Positions 51,165 to 60,132 of a stretch of DNA of 64,000 bases are shown here, one piece after another. Both the position numbers and the translations under genes were made by a program. Position 1 is the stretch's first letter. The number at the start of each line of letters is the position of its first letter. The notes under the pieces are model-generated. The model saw only the letters and a list, made by a program, of their open reading frames with translations, did not search any database and was not told the DNA's origin. The DNA comes from Roseibium sp. Sym1 (GTDB lineage Bacteria; Pseudomonadota; Alphaproteobacteria; Rhizobiales; Stappiaceae), in contig NZ_CP114786.1 in NCBI RefSeq assembly GCF_027359675.1, positions 2,826,501-2,890,500 on the forward strand. Direction: 5' to 3'.

Positions 51165-51734
51165 GTGAATACGGAACGGACACGGACAATGCCTGTCGGT
51201 GTGGTCGTCAGGCGTCTGCCCGGCGCCACGAAGTGGCAGAAATGGTCCTGGCGGCCGGTGTCGGTGCTGCCGGGTGCGGGGCCTGCCGACTGGGCCGTCA
51301 TGAGGCAGGAAGGCGAGGCCGTCGAGTATCACGCCGCCACTGTTCCTCTTGAGCTGCACCGGGCCGATACCGAAGCCTACCTGACCGCGTTGTCCGACAG
51401 GGTGCCGTCCGTCTATGTGGTTCTGCGCCCCGCGGATGAAGTCGAGCGCGACGTGCCCCTGGAGGTCATGCTCGTGACCGCGTCGGCCTATGAGGGGCAG
51501 GACTATGCCGATTCCAGCGAGGTGCAGGTGGAGAAGATCGCGATGCCGCCCGGCCTGATCGCCTGGGTACGCGACTTTGTCGAACAGCACCATGAAGACG
51601 AGATATTCATCAAGCGCAAGCGTGACCGGAAACGGATCGACCTTGTCGAGGATGGCATCGGTGACCCGCGCATCAAGCAGTTGAGCGACGTGTACCGGGC
51701 GCCGGGCCGAAAGCCGAAGGATACCCTGCAATGA
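51165..51734 (+). CDS. DUF3305 protein
   Basis: A 189-residue protein. TMPVGVVVRRLPGATKWQKW with SWRPVSVLPG is the DUF3305 opening, followed by ELHRADTEAYLTALSDRVPS and a basic tail (KRKRDRKRIDLVEDG). It starts with GTG; an ATG at 51189 would shorten it by eight residues. DUF3305 and DUF3306 genes are almost always adjacent and next to formate dehydrogenase genes, implying a maturation or regulatory role not yet defined. It starts the long plus-strand formate dehydrogenase operon. Confidence 0.85.
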   Translation: MNTERTRTMPVGVVVRRLPGATKWQKWSWRPVSVLPGAGPADWAVMRQEGEAVEYHAATVPLELHRADTEAYLTALSDRVPSVYVVLRPADEVERDVPLEVMLVTASAYEGQDYADSSEVQVEKIAMPPGLIAWVRDFVEQHHEDEIFIKRKRDRKRIDLVEDGIGDPRIKQLSDVYRAPGRKPKDTLQ

Positions 51735-51747
51735 TCCGGAGGGAGCC

Positions 51748-52428
51748 ATGAGCGGGCCGGACGACAGCGCAGGGGACTTCTGGTCCAGGCGCAAGGCGGC
51801 CGTGCGTGCGGCGGAGGCGGCGGAACAGGCGGAAAGGACCGCGGAAGCCGAAGCCGCCGAGCGCGCGCAGCTGGAAGAAAAGACTGATGAGGAGATCCTT
51901 GAGGAACTGGGCCTGCAGGATCCTGACAGCCTCACCGAGAAGGATGATTTCTCCAGGTTCCTGGGATCGGCGGTTCCGGACCGGCTGCGCCGTCGCGCCC
52001 TGCGCCGCCTCTGGGCGGTCAATCCCGTGCTCGCCAATCTCGACGGGCTGGTCGACTACGCCGAGGACTATACCGACGCGGCCACGGTGATCGAGAACAT
52101 GCAGACGGTCTACCAGGTCGGCAAGGGCATGTTCGACAAGTTTGCCGAACTGGTCGATACCGGTGAGGACGCCGAAACCACGGATGTTGCCGAAGCGGAC
52201 GATGCCACACCGGAAAGCAGTGAAAAGTTGCAGTGCGAAGAAGATATCGCAGCGCACAATGATTATTCTCAAAAAAGAAAAACATCTTTTCAATTGACGC
52301 AAGGAGACAACCTCGGTCAATCTGACGAGGAGGACGTGGATACACTTGACTTGCAAGATTCTGCTCTAGATGAACCTGTAGAAGAACCTCGTATCACGAG
52401 GCGTCGCATTCGATTCGACTATTCATAA
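51748..52428 (+). CDS. DUF3306 protein
   Basis: A 226-residue protein. The opening DDSAGDFWSRRKAAVRAAEA and the central FLGSAVPDRLRRRALRRLWA are DUF3306 hallmarks. An Ala/Glu-rich coiled segment (about 15-50) separates them. From about residue 160 the tail is acidic and its DNA is markedly AT-richer than the neighbours (52230-52428), ending RITRRRIRFDYS. GGAGGGAGCC precedes the ATG. The gene follows DUF3305 by 13 bases. Confidence 0.85.
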   Translation: MSGPDDSAGDFWSRRKAAVRAAEAAEQAERTAEAEAAERAQLEEKTDEEILEELGLQDPDSLTEKDDFSRFLGSAVPDRLRRRALRRLWAVNPVLANLDGLVDYAEDYTDAATVIENMQTVYQVGKGMFDKFAELVDTGEDAETTDVAEADDATPESSEKLQCEEDIAAHNDYSQKRKTSFQLTQGDNLGQSDEEDVDTLDLQDSALDEPVEEPRITRRRIRFDYS

Positions 52429-52509
52429 TACTAAAGTCTAACGCGAGTCGAAGGCGATCTGACGGGCAGACCAGGCAGTCGAGCCGCGCTTGAGGGAGGA
52501 GCATCGCGG

Positions 52510-53118
52510 ATGTCCGCAATGGTCAAGGAATTTGTGATCGACCCGGAAGACCAGGCCCGGGCGGACCTTTATGATTTCCTGGGTGTCCTGCTGGCCGGTC
52601 CGGCAAGTCGCGAACTGCTCGACCAGGTTGCATCGCTCAAGGGCGACGGCACCCCGCTGGGACAATCGCTCAGCGTTCTGGCGAAAATCGCCGGTGTCAC
52701 CACAGCCGAGACAGCGGAGCGTGAATTCAACGCGCTGTTCATCGGTCTCGGGCGCGGTGAACTGCTTCCCTATGCCAGTCACTACCTGACCGGTTTTCTC
52801 AACGAAAAGCCGCTGGCCAACCTCAGGGCCGACATGGCCCGTCGTGGCATCCAGCGCGCCGAGGGCAAGCGTGAACCTGAAGACAACATTGCCTCGCTGA
52901 TGGAGATGATGGCCGGCCTGATCACCGGCCGGTTCGGCACGGTGACCTCCGTGGCCGGACAGAAGGACTTCTACAACGCCCATGTGGAACCGTGGGCCAT
53001 TCACTTTTTCACCGATCTGGAATCGAGCAAGAGTTCCGTGTTCTACGGCGCGATCGGCTCGCTCGGGCGGCACTTCATGGAGATTGAGGCCGAGGCCTTT
53101 GCCATGCTGCCCAACTGA
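52510..53118 (+). CDS. TorD-family chaperone for formate dehydrogenase
   Basis: A 202-residue all-helical protein. RADLYDFLGVLLAGPASREL opens the fold; EREFNALFIGLGRGELLPYAS includes the conserved Tyr-Ala-Ser region, and EPEDNIASLMEMMAGLITGR is the E-D-H motif region of TorD/DmsD chaperones. Such proteins hold the Tat-exported molybdenum or tungsten subunit until cofactor is inserted. Its place directly before the Tat-target peptide and FdhA supports that role. Confidence 0.88.
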   Translation: MSAMVKEFVIDPEDQARADLYDFLGVLLAGPASRELLDQVASLKGDGTPLGQSLSVLAKIAGVTTAETAEREFNALFIGLGRGELLPYASHYLTGFLNEKPLANLRADMARRGIQRAEGKREPEDNIASLMEMMAGLITGRFGTVTSVAGQKDFYNAHVEPWAIHFFTDLESSKSSVFYGAIGSLGRHFMEIEAEAFAMLPN

Positions 53119-53176
53119 CGTTCACGTTGGCAATTTAGGTGGCTCCCGCCGCCGCAAGGAGAGGAGGATTGCAGCG

Positions 53177-53377
53177 ATGAAACGACCCGAACAGGCGCAG
53201 CCCAAAGAGGGCACCGGCCGCCGGGACTTCCTGAAACTAGCTGCCCTGTCGGCGCCTGTCGCCGTGGCTGCGACAACCGCCGGCGGTACCGCCGAAGCGG
53301 CGGAGCCTGATCTGTCTTCCGACAAGATGCAGGACACGGCGCATACCCGCGCCTACTTCGACAGCGCCCGGTTCTGA
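53177..53377 (+). CDS. formate dehydrogenase region Tat-target peptide
   Basis: A 66-residue protein. GRRDFLKLAALSAPVAVAAT is a twin-arginine leader followed by a short acidic, Ala-rich tail ending AHTRAYFDSARF. Small Tat-target peptides of this kind (TIGR02811-type) are known beside formate dehydrogenase genes; their role is unknown. GGAGAGGAGG precedes the ATG at 53177. It is in frame with a longer open stretch but the Tat motif and ribosome-binding site fix the start. Confidence 0.88.
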   Translation: MKRPEQAQPKEGTGRRDFLKLAALSAPVAVAATTAGGTAEAAEPDLSSDKMQDTAHTRAYFDSARF

Positions 53378-53479
53378 CTGGACCCTGTGAATTGCCCGGC
53401 CGATGGTTGCGTGACGCCCGATGGCCGGTTCACTGAATTCCCAGCCGTATCGATTTCGATACAAGCAAGGTAGGGCAAC

Positions 53480-56371
53480 ATGCTTAGGAAAAAGACCAAT
53501 GGGGTTGCGCGACGCCCCCAGGGTGCAAGTATCCTTAGAGACGCTGCACACAAATCGGTAGACCGCCGGACATTTCTGAAAGGCTCCGGTCTCGCCGCGG
53601 GCGGCCTGGCCGCCATCACCGCCACGGGCGGATCCGTAACCAGGGCCCAGGCGCAAGCGCCGGGCACCTCCGTCGATCTGGTGAAATCCGTCTGCACCCA
53701 CTGCTCCGTGGGCTGCACGGTCATCGCCGAGGTCTCGCAAGGGGTCTGGGTCGGTCAGGAACCGGGATGGGACAGCCCGTTCAATCTCGGCGCCCATTGC
53801 GCGAAAGGCGCCTCGGTGCGTGAACACGCCCATGGCGAGCGCCGCCTCAAATATCCGATGAAAAAGGAAGGCGGCGAGTGGAAGCGCATCAGCTGGGACG
53901 AGGCGATCAACGAGATCGGCGACCAGATGATGACGATCCGGGAGGAAAGCGGTCCGGACAGCGTCTACTGGCTCGGCTCGGCCAAGCACAGCAACGAACA
54001 GGCCTATCTGTTCCGCAAGTTCGCGGCCTACTGGGGGACGAACAACGTCGACCACCAGGCCCGTATCTGCCATTCGACCACGGTTGCCGGCGTAGCCAAC
54101 ACATGGGGCTACGGCGCCATGACCAACAGCTACAACGACATCCACAATTCCAAGGCGATCTTCATCATCGGCGGCAATCCGGCGGAGGCCCATCCGGTGT
54201 CCCTGCTGCATGTGCTGCGCGCCAAGGAACAGAACAACGCGCCGCTGATCGTCTGCGATCCGCGGTTCACCCGCACCGCGGCTCATGCCGATGAATATGT
54301 CCGCTTCCGTCCGGGCTCGGACGTCGCCCTGATCTGGGGCATCCTCTGGCACATCTTCGACAATGGCTGGGAGGACAAGGAGTTCATCCGCACCCGCGTG
54401 TGGGGCATGGACCAGATCCGCGAGGAAGTCGCCAAGTGGACGCCGGACGAGGTGGAACGGGTCACCGGGACACCGGAAAGCCAGTTGAAGCGCGTGGCGC
54501 GGACCCTGGCCAACAACCGTCCGGGCACCGTGATCTGGTGCATGGGCGGTACCCAGCACACCAACGGCAACAACAACACCCGCGCCTACTGCATCCTGCA
54601 GCTGGCCCTTGGCAACATGGGCACCAGCGGCGGCGGCACCAACATCTTCCGCGGCCATGACAACGTGCAGGGCGCGACGGACCTGGGTGTCCTCAGCCAC
54701 ACGCTGCCGGGCTACTACGGCCTGACGGCAGGCGCCTGGGCGCATTGGGCCCGTGTCTGGGAGGAAGATCCCGACTGGCTGAAAGCCCAGTTCGCGACGG
54801 TTCAGGGTGCCGACGGCAAGGACAAGAACCTGATGAACCTGACCGGTATCCCGGTCAGCCGCTGGATCGACGGTGTGCTGGAAGACCCGGCCAACACCGA
54901 TCAGCCCAACGCGGTGCGGGCAATGGTGCTCTGGGGCCATGCCCCGAACTCCCAGACCCGCATGGTGGAAATGAAGAAGGCCATGGAACAGCTGGATACG
55001 CTGGTCGTGATCGACCCCTATCCGACCGTTTCCGCCGTGCTTCATGACCGCACCGACGGTGTCTACCTGCTGCCGGCCTGTACCCAGTTCGAGACCCGTG
55101 GCTCCGTGACCGCGTCGAACCGCTCGCTGCAGTGGCGCGACAAGGTGGTGGACCCGCTGTTCGAGAGCCTGCCCGATCACGTGATCATGGCGAAGTTCGC
55201 GAACAAGTTCGGCTGGGGGGACCGTCTCTTCCGGAATATCGAGATGGAAGACGACGAAACGCCCAATGTGGAAAGCATCACCCGCGAACTGAACCGCGGT
55301 CTCTGGACGATCGGCTATACCGGCCAGTCGCCCGAGCGCATCAAGTCGCACATGCAGAACCAGCACACGTTCGACCGCACCACCCTTCAGGCGGTTGGCG
55401 GCCCGAATGACGGCGAATACTACGGCATGCCGTGGCCGTGCTGGGGCACTCCGGAAATGAAGCATCCGGGCACACCGAACCTCTACGACATGTCCAAGCC
55501 TGTCGCGGAAGGCGGCCTGTGCTTCCGGGCCCGCTTCGGCGTGGAACGGGACGGCGACAACCTGCTCGCCGACGGTGTTTCCAACCCGGGCGCGGAAATC
55601 CAGGACGGCTATCCCGAGTTCACCATGCAGATGCTGATGGATCTGGGCTGGGACGGCGACCTGACGGACGAGGAACGGGCCGCGATCGACGCGGTGGCCG
55701 GTCCGAAGACCAACTGGAAGACCGACCTGTCGGGCGGGATCCAGCGGGTCGCGATCAAGCATGGCTGCGCCCCGTTCGGCAACGCCAAGGCACGTGCCGT
55801 CGTGTGGACGTTCCCGGATCCGGTGCCGTTGCACCGCGAGCCGCTCTACACCAACCGGCGCGACCTGGTGGCGGATTATCCGACCTATGAGGACCGGAAA
55901 TTCTACCGCCTGCCGACGCTCTACGCCTCCATCCAGAAGCAGGATTTCTCGAAGGATTACCCGATCATCCTGACATCCGGCCGACTGGTGGAATATGAGG
56001 GCGGCGGCGACGAGACACGGTCGAACCCGTGGCTCGCCGAGCTTCAGCAGGACATGTTCGTCGAAATCAATCCGCGGGATGCCAACAATCTCGGGGTGCG
56101 GGACGGCGCGCAGGTCTGGGTCGAGGGTCCGGAAGGCGGCAAGGTCAAGGTCATGGCAATGGTGACCGAGCGGGTCGGCGAGGGCGTTGCCTTCATGCCG
56201 TTCCACTTCGGCGGTCATTTCCAGGGCGAGGACCAGCGGTCGAAATATCCGTCCGGGGCCGATCCGTATGTGCTCGGTGAAAGCACCAACACGGCGCAGA
56301 CCTATGGCTACGACTCCGTGACCCAGATGCAGGAGACAAAAGCCACTCTCTGCAAGATCTCGGCAGCGTAA
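53480..56371 (+). CDS. fdhA: formate dehydrogenase catalytic subunit
   Basis: A 963-residue molybdo/tungsto-bisMGD enzyme oxidising formate to CO2. A Tat leader (VDRRTFLKGSGLAAGG) sends it to the periplasm. A 4Fe-4S cluster is held by Cys72, Cys75, Cys79 and Cys107. The metal ligand is Cys197 in DHQARICHSTTVAGVANTWG, where selenium enzymes have selenocysteine. The bisMGD-binding blocks IFIIGGNPAEAHPVS and GGGTNIFRGHDNVQGATDLG and the C-terminal MPFHFGGHF are conserved. It precedes the 4Fe-4S and cytochrome b subunits. Tungsten transporter genes lie in the same region, so tungsten is a possible metal. Confidence 0.96.
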   Translation: MLRKKTNGVARRPQGASILRDAAHKSVDRRTFLKGSGLAAGGLAAITATGGSVTRAQAQAPGTSVDLVKSVCTHCSVGCTVIAEVSQGVWVGQEPGWDSPFNLGAHCAKGASVREHAHGERRLKYPMKKEGGEWKRISWDEAINEIGDQMMTIREESGPDSVYWLGSAKHSNEQAYLFRKFAAYWGTNNVDHQARICHSTTVAGVANTWGYGAMTNSYNDIHNSKAIFIIGGNPAEAHPVSLLHVLRAKEQNNAPLIVCDPRFTRTAAHADEYVRFRPGSDVALIWGILWHIFDNGWEDKEFIRTRVWGMDQIREEVAKWTPDEVERVTGTPESQLKRVARTLANNRPGTVIWCMGGTQHTNGNNNTRAYCILQLALGNMGTSGGGTNIFRGHDNVQGATDLGVLSHTLPGYYGLTAGAWAHWARVWEEDPDWLKAQFATVQGADGKDKNLMNLTGIPVSRWIDGVLEDPANTDQPNAVRAMVLWGHAPNSQTRMVEMKKAMEQLDTLVVIDPYPTVSAVLHDRTDGVYLLPACTQFETRGSVTASNRSLQWRDKVVDPLFESLPDHVIMAKFANKFGWGDRLFRNIEMEDDETPNVESITRELNRGLWTIGYTGQSPERIKSHMQNQHTFDRTTLQAVGGPNDGEYYGMPWPCWGTPEMKHPGTPNLYDMSKPVAEGGLCFRARFGVERDGDNLLADGVSNPGAEIQDGYPEFTMQMLMDLGWDGDLTDEERAAIDAVAGPKTNWKTDLSGGIQRVAIKHGCAPFGNAKARAVVWTFPDPVPLHREPLYTNRRDLVADYPTYEDRKFYRLPTLYASIQKQDFSKDYPIILTSGRLVEYEGGGDETRSNPWLAELQQDMFVEINPRDANNLGVRDGAQVWVEGPEGGKVKVMAMVTERVGEGVAFMPFHFGGHFQGEDQRSKYPSGADPYVLGESTNTAQTYGYDSVTQMQETKATLCKISAA

Positions 56372-56383
56372 GGAGGAGACGCA

Positions 56384-56977
56384 ATGGCTAGATCAAAGTT
56401 CCTTTGTGATGCCGAACGCTGCATTGAGTGCAATGCCTGCGTCACGGCCTGCAAAAACGAGCATGAGGTGCCCTGGGGCATCAACCGCCGCCGGGTGGTG
56501 ACCATCAATGATGGCAAACCCGGTGAACGGTCGATCTCCGTCGCCTGCATGCACTGCTCGGACGCGCCCTGCATGGCGGTGTGCCCGGTCGACTGTTTCT
56601 ACCAGTCCGAAGAAGGCGTGGTGCTTCACTCGAAGGACCTGTGCATTGGCTGCGGCTACTGCTTCTACGCCTGTCCGTTCGGCGCACCGCAATTCCCGCA
56701 GGCGGGCAATTTCGGATCGCGCGGCAAGATGGACAAATGCACCTTCTGTGCAGGCGGACCGGAAGAGAACAACTCGACCGCGGAATTTGCCAAATACGGC
56801 CGCAACCGTATTGCCGAAGGCAAATTGCCGCTCTGCGCGGAAATGTGTTCCACCAAGGCCCTGCTGGCGGGCGATGGCGACGTTGTGTCGGCCATCTACC
56901 GCGAGCGCGTGGTTGCCCGCGGCTTCGGCTCCGGCGCCTGGGGCTGGGGCACCGCTTACGGCCAGAAAGGCGGTTGA
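56384..56977 (+). CDS. fdhB: formate dehydrogenase iron-sulfur subunit
   Basis: A 197-residue electron-transfer subunit. It contains four 4Fe-4S binding groups: CIECNACVTACKNEH, CMHCSDAPCMAVCPVDC, CIGCGYCFYACPFGAP and KCTFCAGG with a later CAEMC. No signal peptide, so it is carried across the membrane with the Tat-exported catalytic subunit. GGAGGAG lies before the ATG. It is the Fdh3B type, of about 190-200 residues. Confidence 0.94.
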   Translation: MARSKFLCDAERCIECNACVTACKNEHEVPWGINRRRVVTINDGKPGERSISVACMHCSDAPCMAVCPVDCFYQSEEGVVLHSKDLCIGCGYCFYACPFGAPQFPQAGNFGSRGKMDKCTFCAGGPEENNSTAEFAKYGRNRIAEGKLPLCAEMCSTKALLAGDGDVVSAIYRERVVARGFGSGAWGWGTAYGQKGG

Positions 56978-57108
56978 TCGCACTTCCCGCGACCGGCGGT
57001 CTTGCGGCTGCCGGTCCGGCATGCGGATCAACCTGAATATGTGCGTAGGCGGGGCGGCAGCAGTGCCGCCCCGTGCGTCTCCGGTGACAAGAAAACGAGG
57101 TTCCCGCC

Positions 57109-58314
57109 ATGAAACGCATGGTACTGGCTTTGGCTGTGCTGCTGGCATTCCTGTCCCAGGGGCTGGCGCAGGATCAGGCATCCGAAAGATCCGCGACCGG
57201 CGGCGCGCAGACGCTGGAAGACATCATGAAACGCCAGCGCGGCGAGAAGGTCGACTACGACTTCCGCCGCAACAACACCGGCGATCCCAATTCCGCAGCG
57301 GCGATATCGTCGCAGCTCGGCACTTTGGGCGGTGTCTCCGATCCCGAGCTTTGGCGCGCGCTGCGCTACGGTTCCGCCGACATCACCGTTTCCGCTGGCG
57401 GGGAGCCGGCGACGGTCCTGATGCAGGACGGCGGCATGCGCTGGCTGGCCTGGCGCAAGGGCCCGCTGGCCACTTACGGTGCCTGGCTGCTTGGCGCGAC
57501 GGTGCTGCTGCTGGCGCTGTTTTTCCTGTTGCGCGGCCGCATCCGTATTGACGGCGAGAAAACCGGCCGAACCATTACCCGGTTCAAGGCCGTCGAGCGT
57601 TTCGGTCACTGGCTGCTGGCCGGCTCTTTCGTTCTGCTGGCCCTGACCGGGCTTCTGACCCTGTTCGGACGTTTCGCCATCATTCCGCTGATCGGCAAGG
57701 ACGCGTTCGCGCCGCTTGCTCTGGCTTCCAAGTGGATCCACAACAACGTCGCCTGGGCTTTCATGATCGGGCTCGTCATGGTGTTCGTGATGTGGGTGGC
57801 CCACAACATTCCCAACAAGACCGATCTGAAGTGGATCGCAGTCGGCGGCGGTCTCCTGAAGAAGGGCGTGCACCCGCCGGCGAAGAAATTCAATTTCGGC
57901 CAGAAGATGGTGTTCTGGGGTGTGATCGTTCTGGGTGTGTCGGTGTCGGCCTCCGGCCTGTCGCTGCTGTTCCCGTTCGAGCTGCCGATGTTCGCGGCCA
58001 CCTTCGAGAAGCTGAATGCGCTCGGCATCTCGCAGCTTCTGGGCCTCGGCACGCTGCCGACCGCGCTCGCACCACACGAGGAGATGCAATATGCCCAGAT
58101 CTGGCACGCCATTGTTGCGTTCGTGATGATGGCGATGATCCTGGCGCATATCTATATCGGTTCGATCGGCATGGAAGGCGCCTATGACGCCATGGGTTCC
58201 GGTGAGGTCGAGCTGCAATGGGCACGCGAGCACCACGGCCTCTGGGTCAAGGAAGTCGAGGAAGCCGAACGGGAATCGGGATCCGGGACGAAAGATGCCG
58301 TTCCGGCGGAATAG
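57109..58314 (+). CDS. fdhC: formate dehydrogenase cytochrome b (gamma) subunit
   Basis: A 401-residue membrane subunit. A signal-like MKRMVLALAVLLAFLSQGLA is followed by about 90 periplasmic residues, then a first helix (YGAWLLGATVLLLALFFLL) and the four-helix cytochrome b fold with His ligands in FGHWLLAGSFVLLALTG, HNNVAWAFMIG and IWHAIVAFVMMAMILAHIYI. It anchors FdhAB and passes electrons to quinone or to c-type cytochromes. The tail is acidic (EEAERESGSG). Gap to fdhB is 131 bases. Confidence 0.93.
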   Translation: MKRMVLALAVLLAFLSQGLAQDQASERSATGGAQTLEDIMKRQRGEKVDYDFRRNNTGDPNSAAAISSQLGTLGGVSDPELWRALRYGSADITVSAGGEPATVLMQDGGMRWLAWRKGPLATYGAWLLGATVLLLALFFLLRGRIRIDGEKTGRTITRFKAVERFGHWLLAGSFVLLALTGLLTLFGRFAIIPLIGKDAFAPLALASKWIHNNVAWAFMIGLVMVFVMWVAHNIPNKTDLKWIAVGGGLLKKGVHPPAKKFNFGQKMVFWGVIVLGVSVSASGLSLLFPFELPMFAATFEKLNALGISQLLGLGTLPTALAPHEEMQYAQIWHAIVAFVMMAMILAHIYIGSIGMEGAYDAMGSGEVELQWAREHHGLWVKEVEEAERESGSGTKDAVPAE

Positions 58315-58380
58315 GGCCGCTTCGGCGATGATCGGTTTGCCTTGGGGGGAAGGGCTCTGGACGTCCTGCCGGCACAGGAA

Positions 58381-58489
58381 GTCATCCCCGCGAAAGCGGG
58401 GACCCGGGAACCTTCACCTTATGCCGAACTTCAAAACGGCCGCCCGGGAGTCCCGGGTCCAGGCTCGCGCTGCGCCTGGCCGGGATGAC
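58381..58489. repeat. GTCATCCC-type palindromic repeat running into a coding region
   Basis: Ends GTCATCCC(C)G and CGGGATGAC pair; inner arms CGCGAAAGCG and CCCGGG segments. The predicted start of the next gene (58421) lies inside this repeat. Confidence 0.7.
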
Positions 58490-59821
58490 AAAAGGGTTGG
58501 TTTCCTGGTTGCCCTGCTTGTCTCCGCCACACTGACGACGCTCGCCCAGGCCGCCGACTTCCAGACGTTGAAGGGCCACGGCGGTCCGGTGATGGATATC
58601 GACGTGTCCGCGGTCACCGGCCAGGTGGCGACCGCCAGTTTCGACAATTCCGTCGGCCTGTGGTCAGGTCGAACGCCGCGCTGGCTGGAGGGCCATGCGG
58701 CGGCGGTCAAGGTTGTTGCCTTCTTAGGGGGAGACCGGCTGGTTTCCGCCGGAGACGACAATGACCTGATCCTCTGGAACAGCACCGACGGAACCTCGTC
58801 CCGGCTGAAGGGCCATACCGCCAAGGTGATGGAGCTTGCCGTTTCTCCGGACCAAAGCCTGATTGCCAGCGCCAGCTGGGATACGCGGATCGGCCTGTGG
58901 CCCGCCGGCGGCGGAGAGCCTGTCTTCCTCGAGGGGCACACGGCCGGGGTGAATGCGGTTGCCTTTTCAAGGGACGGCAGATGGCTCTACTCTGCCTCCG
59001 TCGACGGTTCGATCAAGCTCTGGGATCTGGAAACCCGGTCTGAAAAACGTGTTATCGACCGCAACGGGTTCGGCATCAATGTCATCGGGCTTGGCGGTTC
59101 CGGGCAGGCGGAAAGCTGGATTGCCTATGGAACCCAGGACGGCACGACACGGATCGTCGACATCGAGACCGGCGAGCGGCTGCATGACTTTGCCTTCGAG
59201 CGCCGGCCGATCCTGGCGCTGAGCCTCAGCCCGGATGGCTCGAAGCTCGCAACCGGAGACGGGCACGGCTACATCACCGTGCTGAACACGGAAACCTGGG
59301 GCATCGAAACGGATTTCCGGGCGGCCCTCAAAGGTCCGATCTGGGCGCTGGCCTTTTCGAAGGACGGCAGCGTGCTGCATGCCGGCGGGATCGAGAACAT
59401 CGTCTATTCCTGGCCGCTGGCGGATCTCGCCAGTTACGATCCGATGGCCACCGAGACCCCGCAATTTCTGAAGAAGCCGGAGGAAATGAGCAACGGCGAG
59501 CGCCAGTTCGCGCGCAAATGCTCCATCTGTCATGCGCTCACCGCCGATGGCGGGCGCAAGGCCGGGCCGACGCTCTTCAAGGTCTTCGGGCGGCAGGCCG
59601 GAACGCTTCCCGGCTACCCCTATTCGGAGACCTTGCAGGGATCTGATATCATCTGGTCGGCGGAGACAATCAACCAGCTGTTCCTGGACGGGCCGGACCA
59701 CTACATACCGGGTTCGAAAATGCCGATGCAGCGGATCGTTGGACCGCAAGACCGGGATGACCTTATCGACTACCTCAGGACGGCGACGACCGCCGGGACG
59801 AGCGAAGGAGACACACAATGA
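58421..59821 (+). CDS. WD40-repeat c-type cytochrome of formate dehydrogenase cluster
   Basis: About 466 residues. At least four WD40-type repeats are clear (LKGHGGPVMDIDVS, LEGHAAAVKVVAF, LKGHTAKVMELAVS, LEGHTAGVNAVAFSRDG) with two weaker ones, then a cytochrome c domain with CSICH in ARKCSICHALTADGGRK and a Met ligand region near GSKMPMQRI. A signal helix (RVGFLVALLVSATLTTLAQA) precedes the mature part, but the first 25 residues from ATG 58421 are encoded by a palindromic repeat. The only in-frame ATG/GTG starts are 58421 or further up. It likely receives electrons from the formate dehydrogenase in the periplasm. Confidence 0.85.
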   Translation: MPNFKTAARESRVQARAAPGRDDKRVGFLVALLVSATLTTLAQAADFQTLKGHGGPVMDIDVSAVTGQVATASFDNSVGLWSGRTPRWLEGHAAAVKVVAFLGGDRLVSAGDDNDLILWNSTDGTSSRLKGHTAKVMELAVSPDQSLIASASWDTRIGLWPAGGGEPVFLEGHTAGVNAVAFSRDGRWLYSASVDGSIKLWDLETRSEKRVIDRNGFGINVIGLGGSGQAESWIAYGTQDGTTRIVDIETGERLHDFAFERRPILALSLSPDGSKLATGDGHGYITVLNTETWGIETDFRAALKGPIWALAFSKDGSVLHAGGIENIVYSWPLADLASYDPMATETPQFLKKPEEMSNGERQFARKCSICHALTADGGRKAGPTLFKVFGRQAGTLPGYPYSETLQGSDIIWSAETINQLFLDGPDHYIPGSKMPMQRIVGPQDRDDLIDYLRTATTAGTSEGDTQ

Positions 59822-59946
59822 AAGCGATGCTTCTGGCCTTTGCGGCAATCATCGTGATTGCGGTCGGCGCCAATCAGGCTCTCGAACACATGGGTTTTTC
59901 CAGCGCCGACATGACGACAAGTTCCTCGGTCCGGCTGGGGGAATGA
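59818..59946 (+). CDS. 42-residue single-helix membrane peptide
   Basis: It begins MKAMLLAFAAIIVIAVGANQ, one membrane helix, followed by about 22 polar residues (ALEHMGFSSADMTTSSSVRL). AAGGAG lies seven bases before ATG, and the start overlaps the previous stop (ATGA), so translation is coupled to the WD40 cytochrome gene. It may be a small subunit or assembly factor of the formate dehydrogenase complex; no family is recognised. Confidence 0.65.
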   Translation: MKAMLLAFAAIIVIAVGANQALEHMGFSSADMTTSSSVRLGE

Positions 59947-60033
59947 ATTCGTGACATGCGCATGCGGGTCGAGGCGGATGCCGGAGCCCGAGTTGTCCGC
60001 CCGTGACTGAAGGGTGAAGCTGTCTCCCTCCGA

Positions 60034-60071
60034 CCAAAAAAAGTCCCTCTCCCGTGGGGCAGGAGAGGGAC
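60034..60071 (-). terminator. terminator of the tungstate transporter operon
   Basis: AGTCCCTCTCC (60041-60051) and GGAGAGGGACT (60061-60071) form an 11-bp stem. The adjacent run of seven A residues on the plus strand (60035-60041) gives a U-run on the minus-strand message, so it ends tupA transcription. Confidence 0.85.
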
Positions 60072-60132
60072 TGCTTGAGCGGTGGCTGCGACACGGATGC
60101 CCGTCGTTTGTCCGCTCAACCGTTGTGCTGGG

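Noticed and set aside
53237-56218. Minus-strand open frame of 993 codons
   Set aside because: Antisense to fdhA in GC-rich DNA; the translation is Val/Arg/His-rich without motifs.
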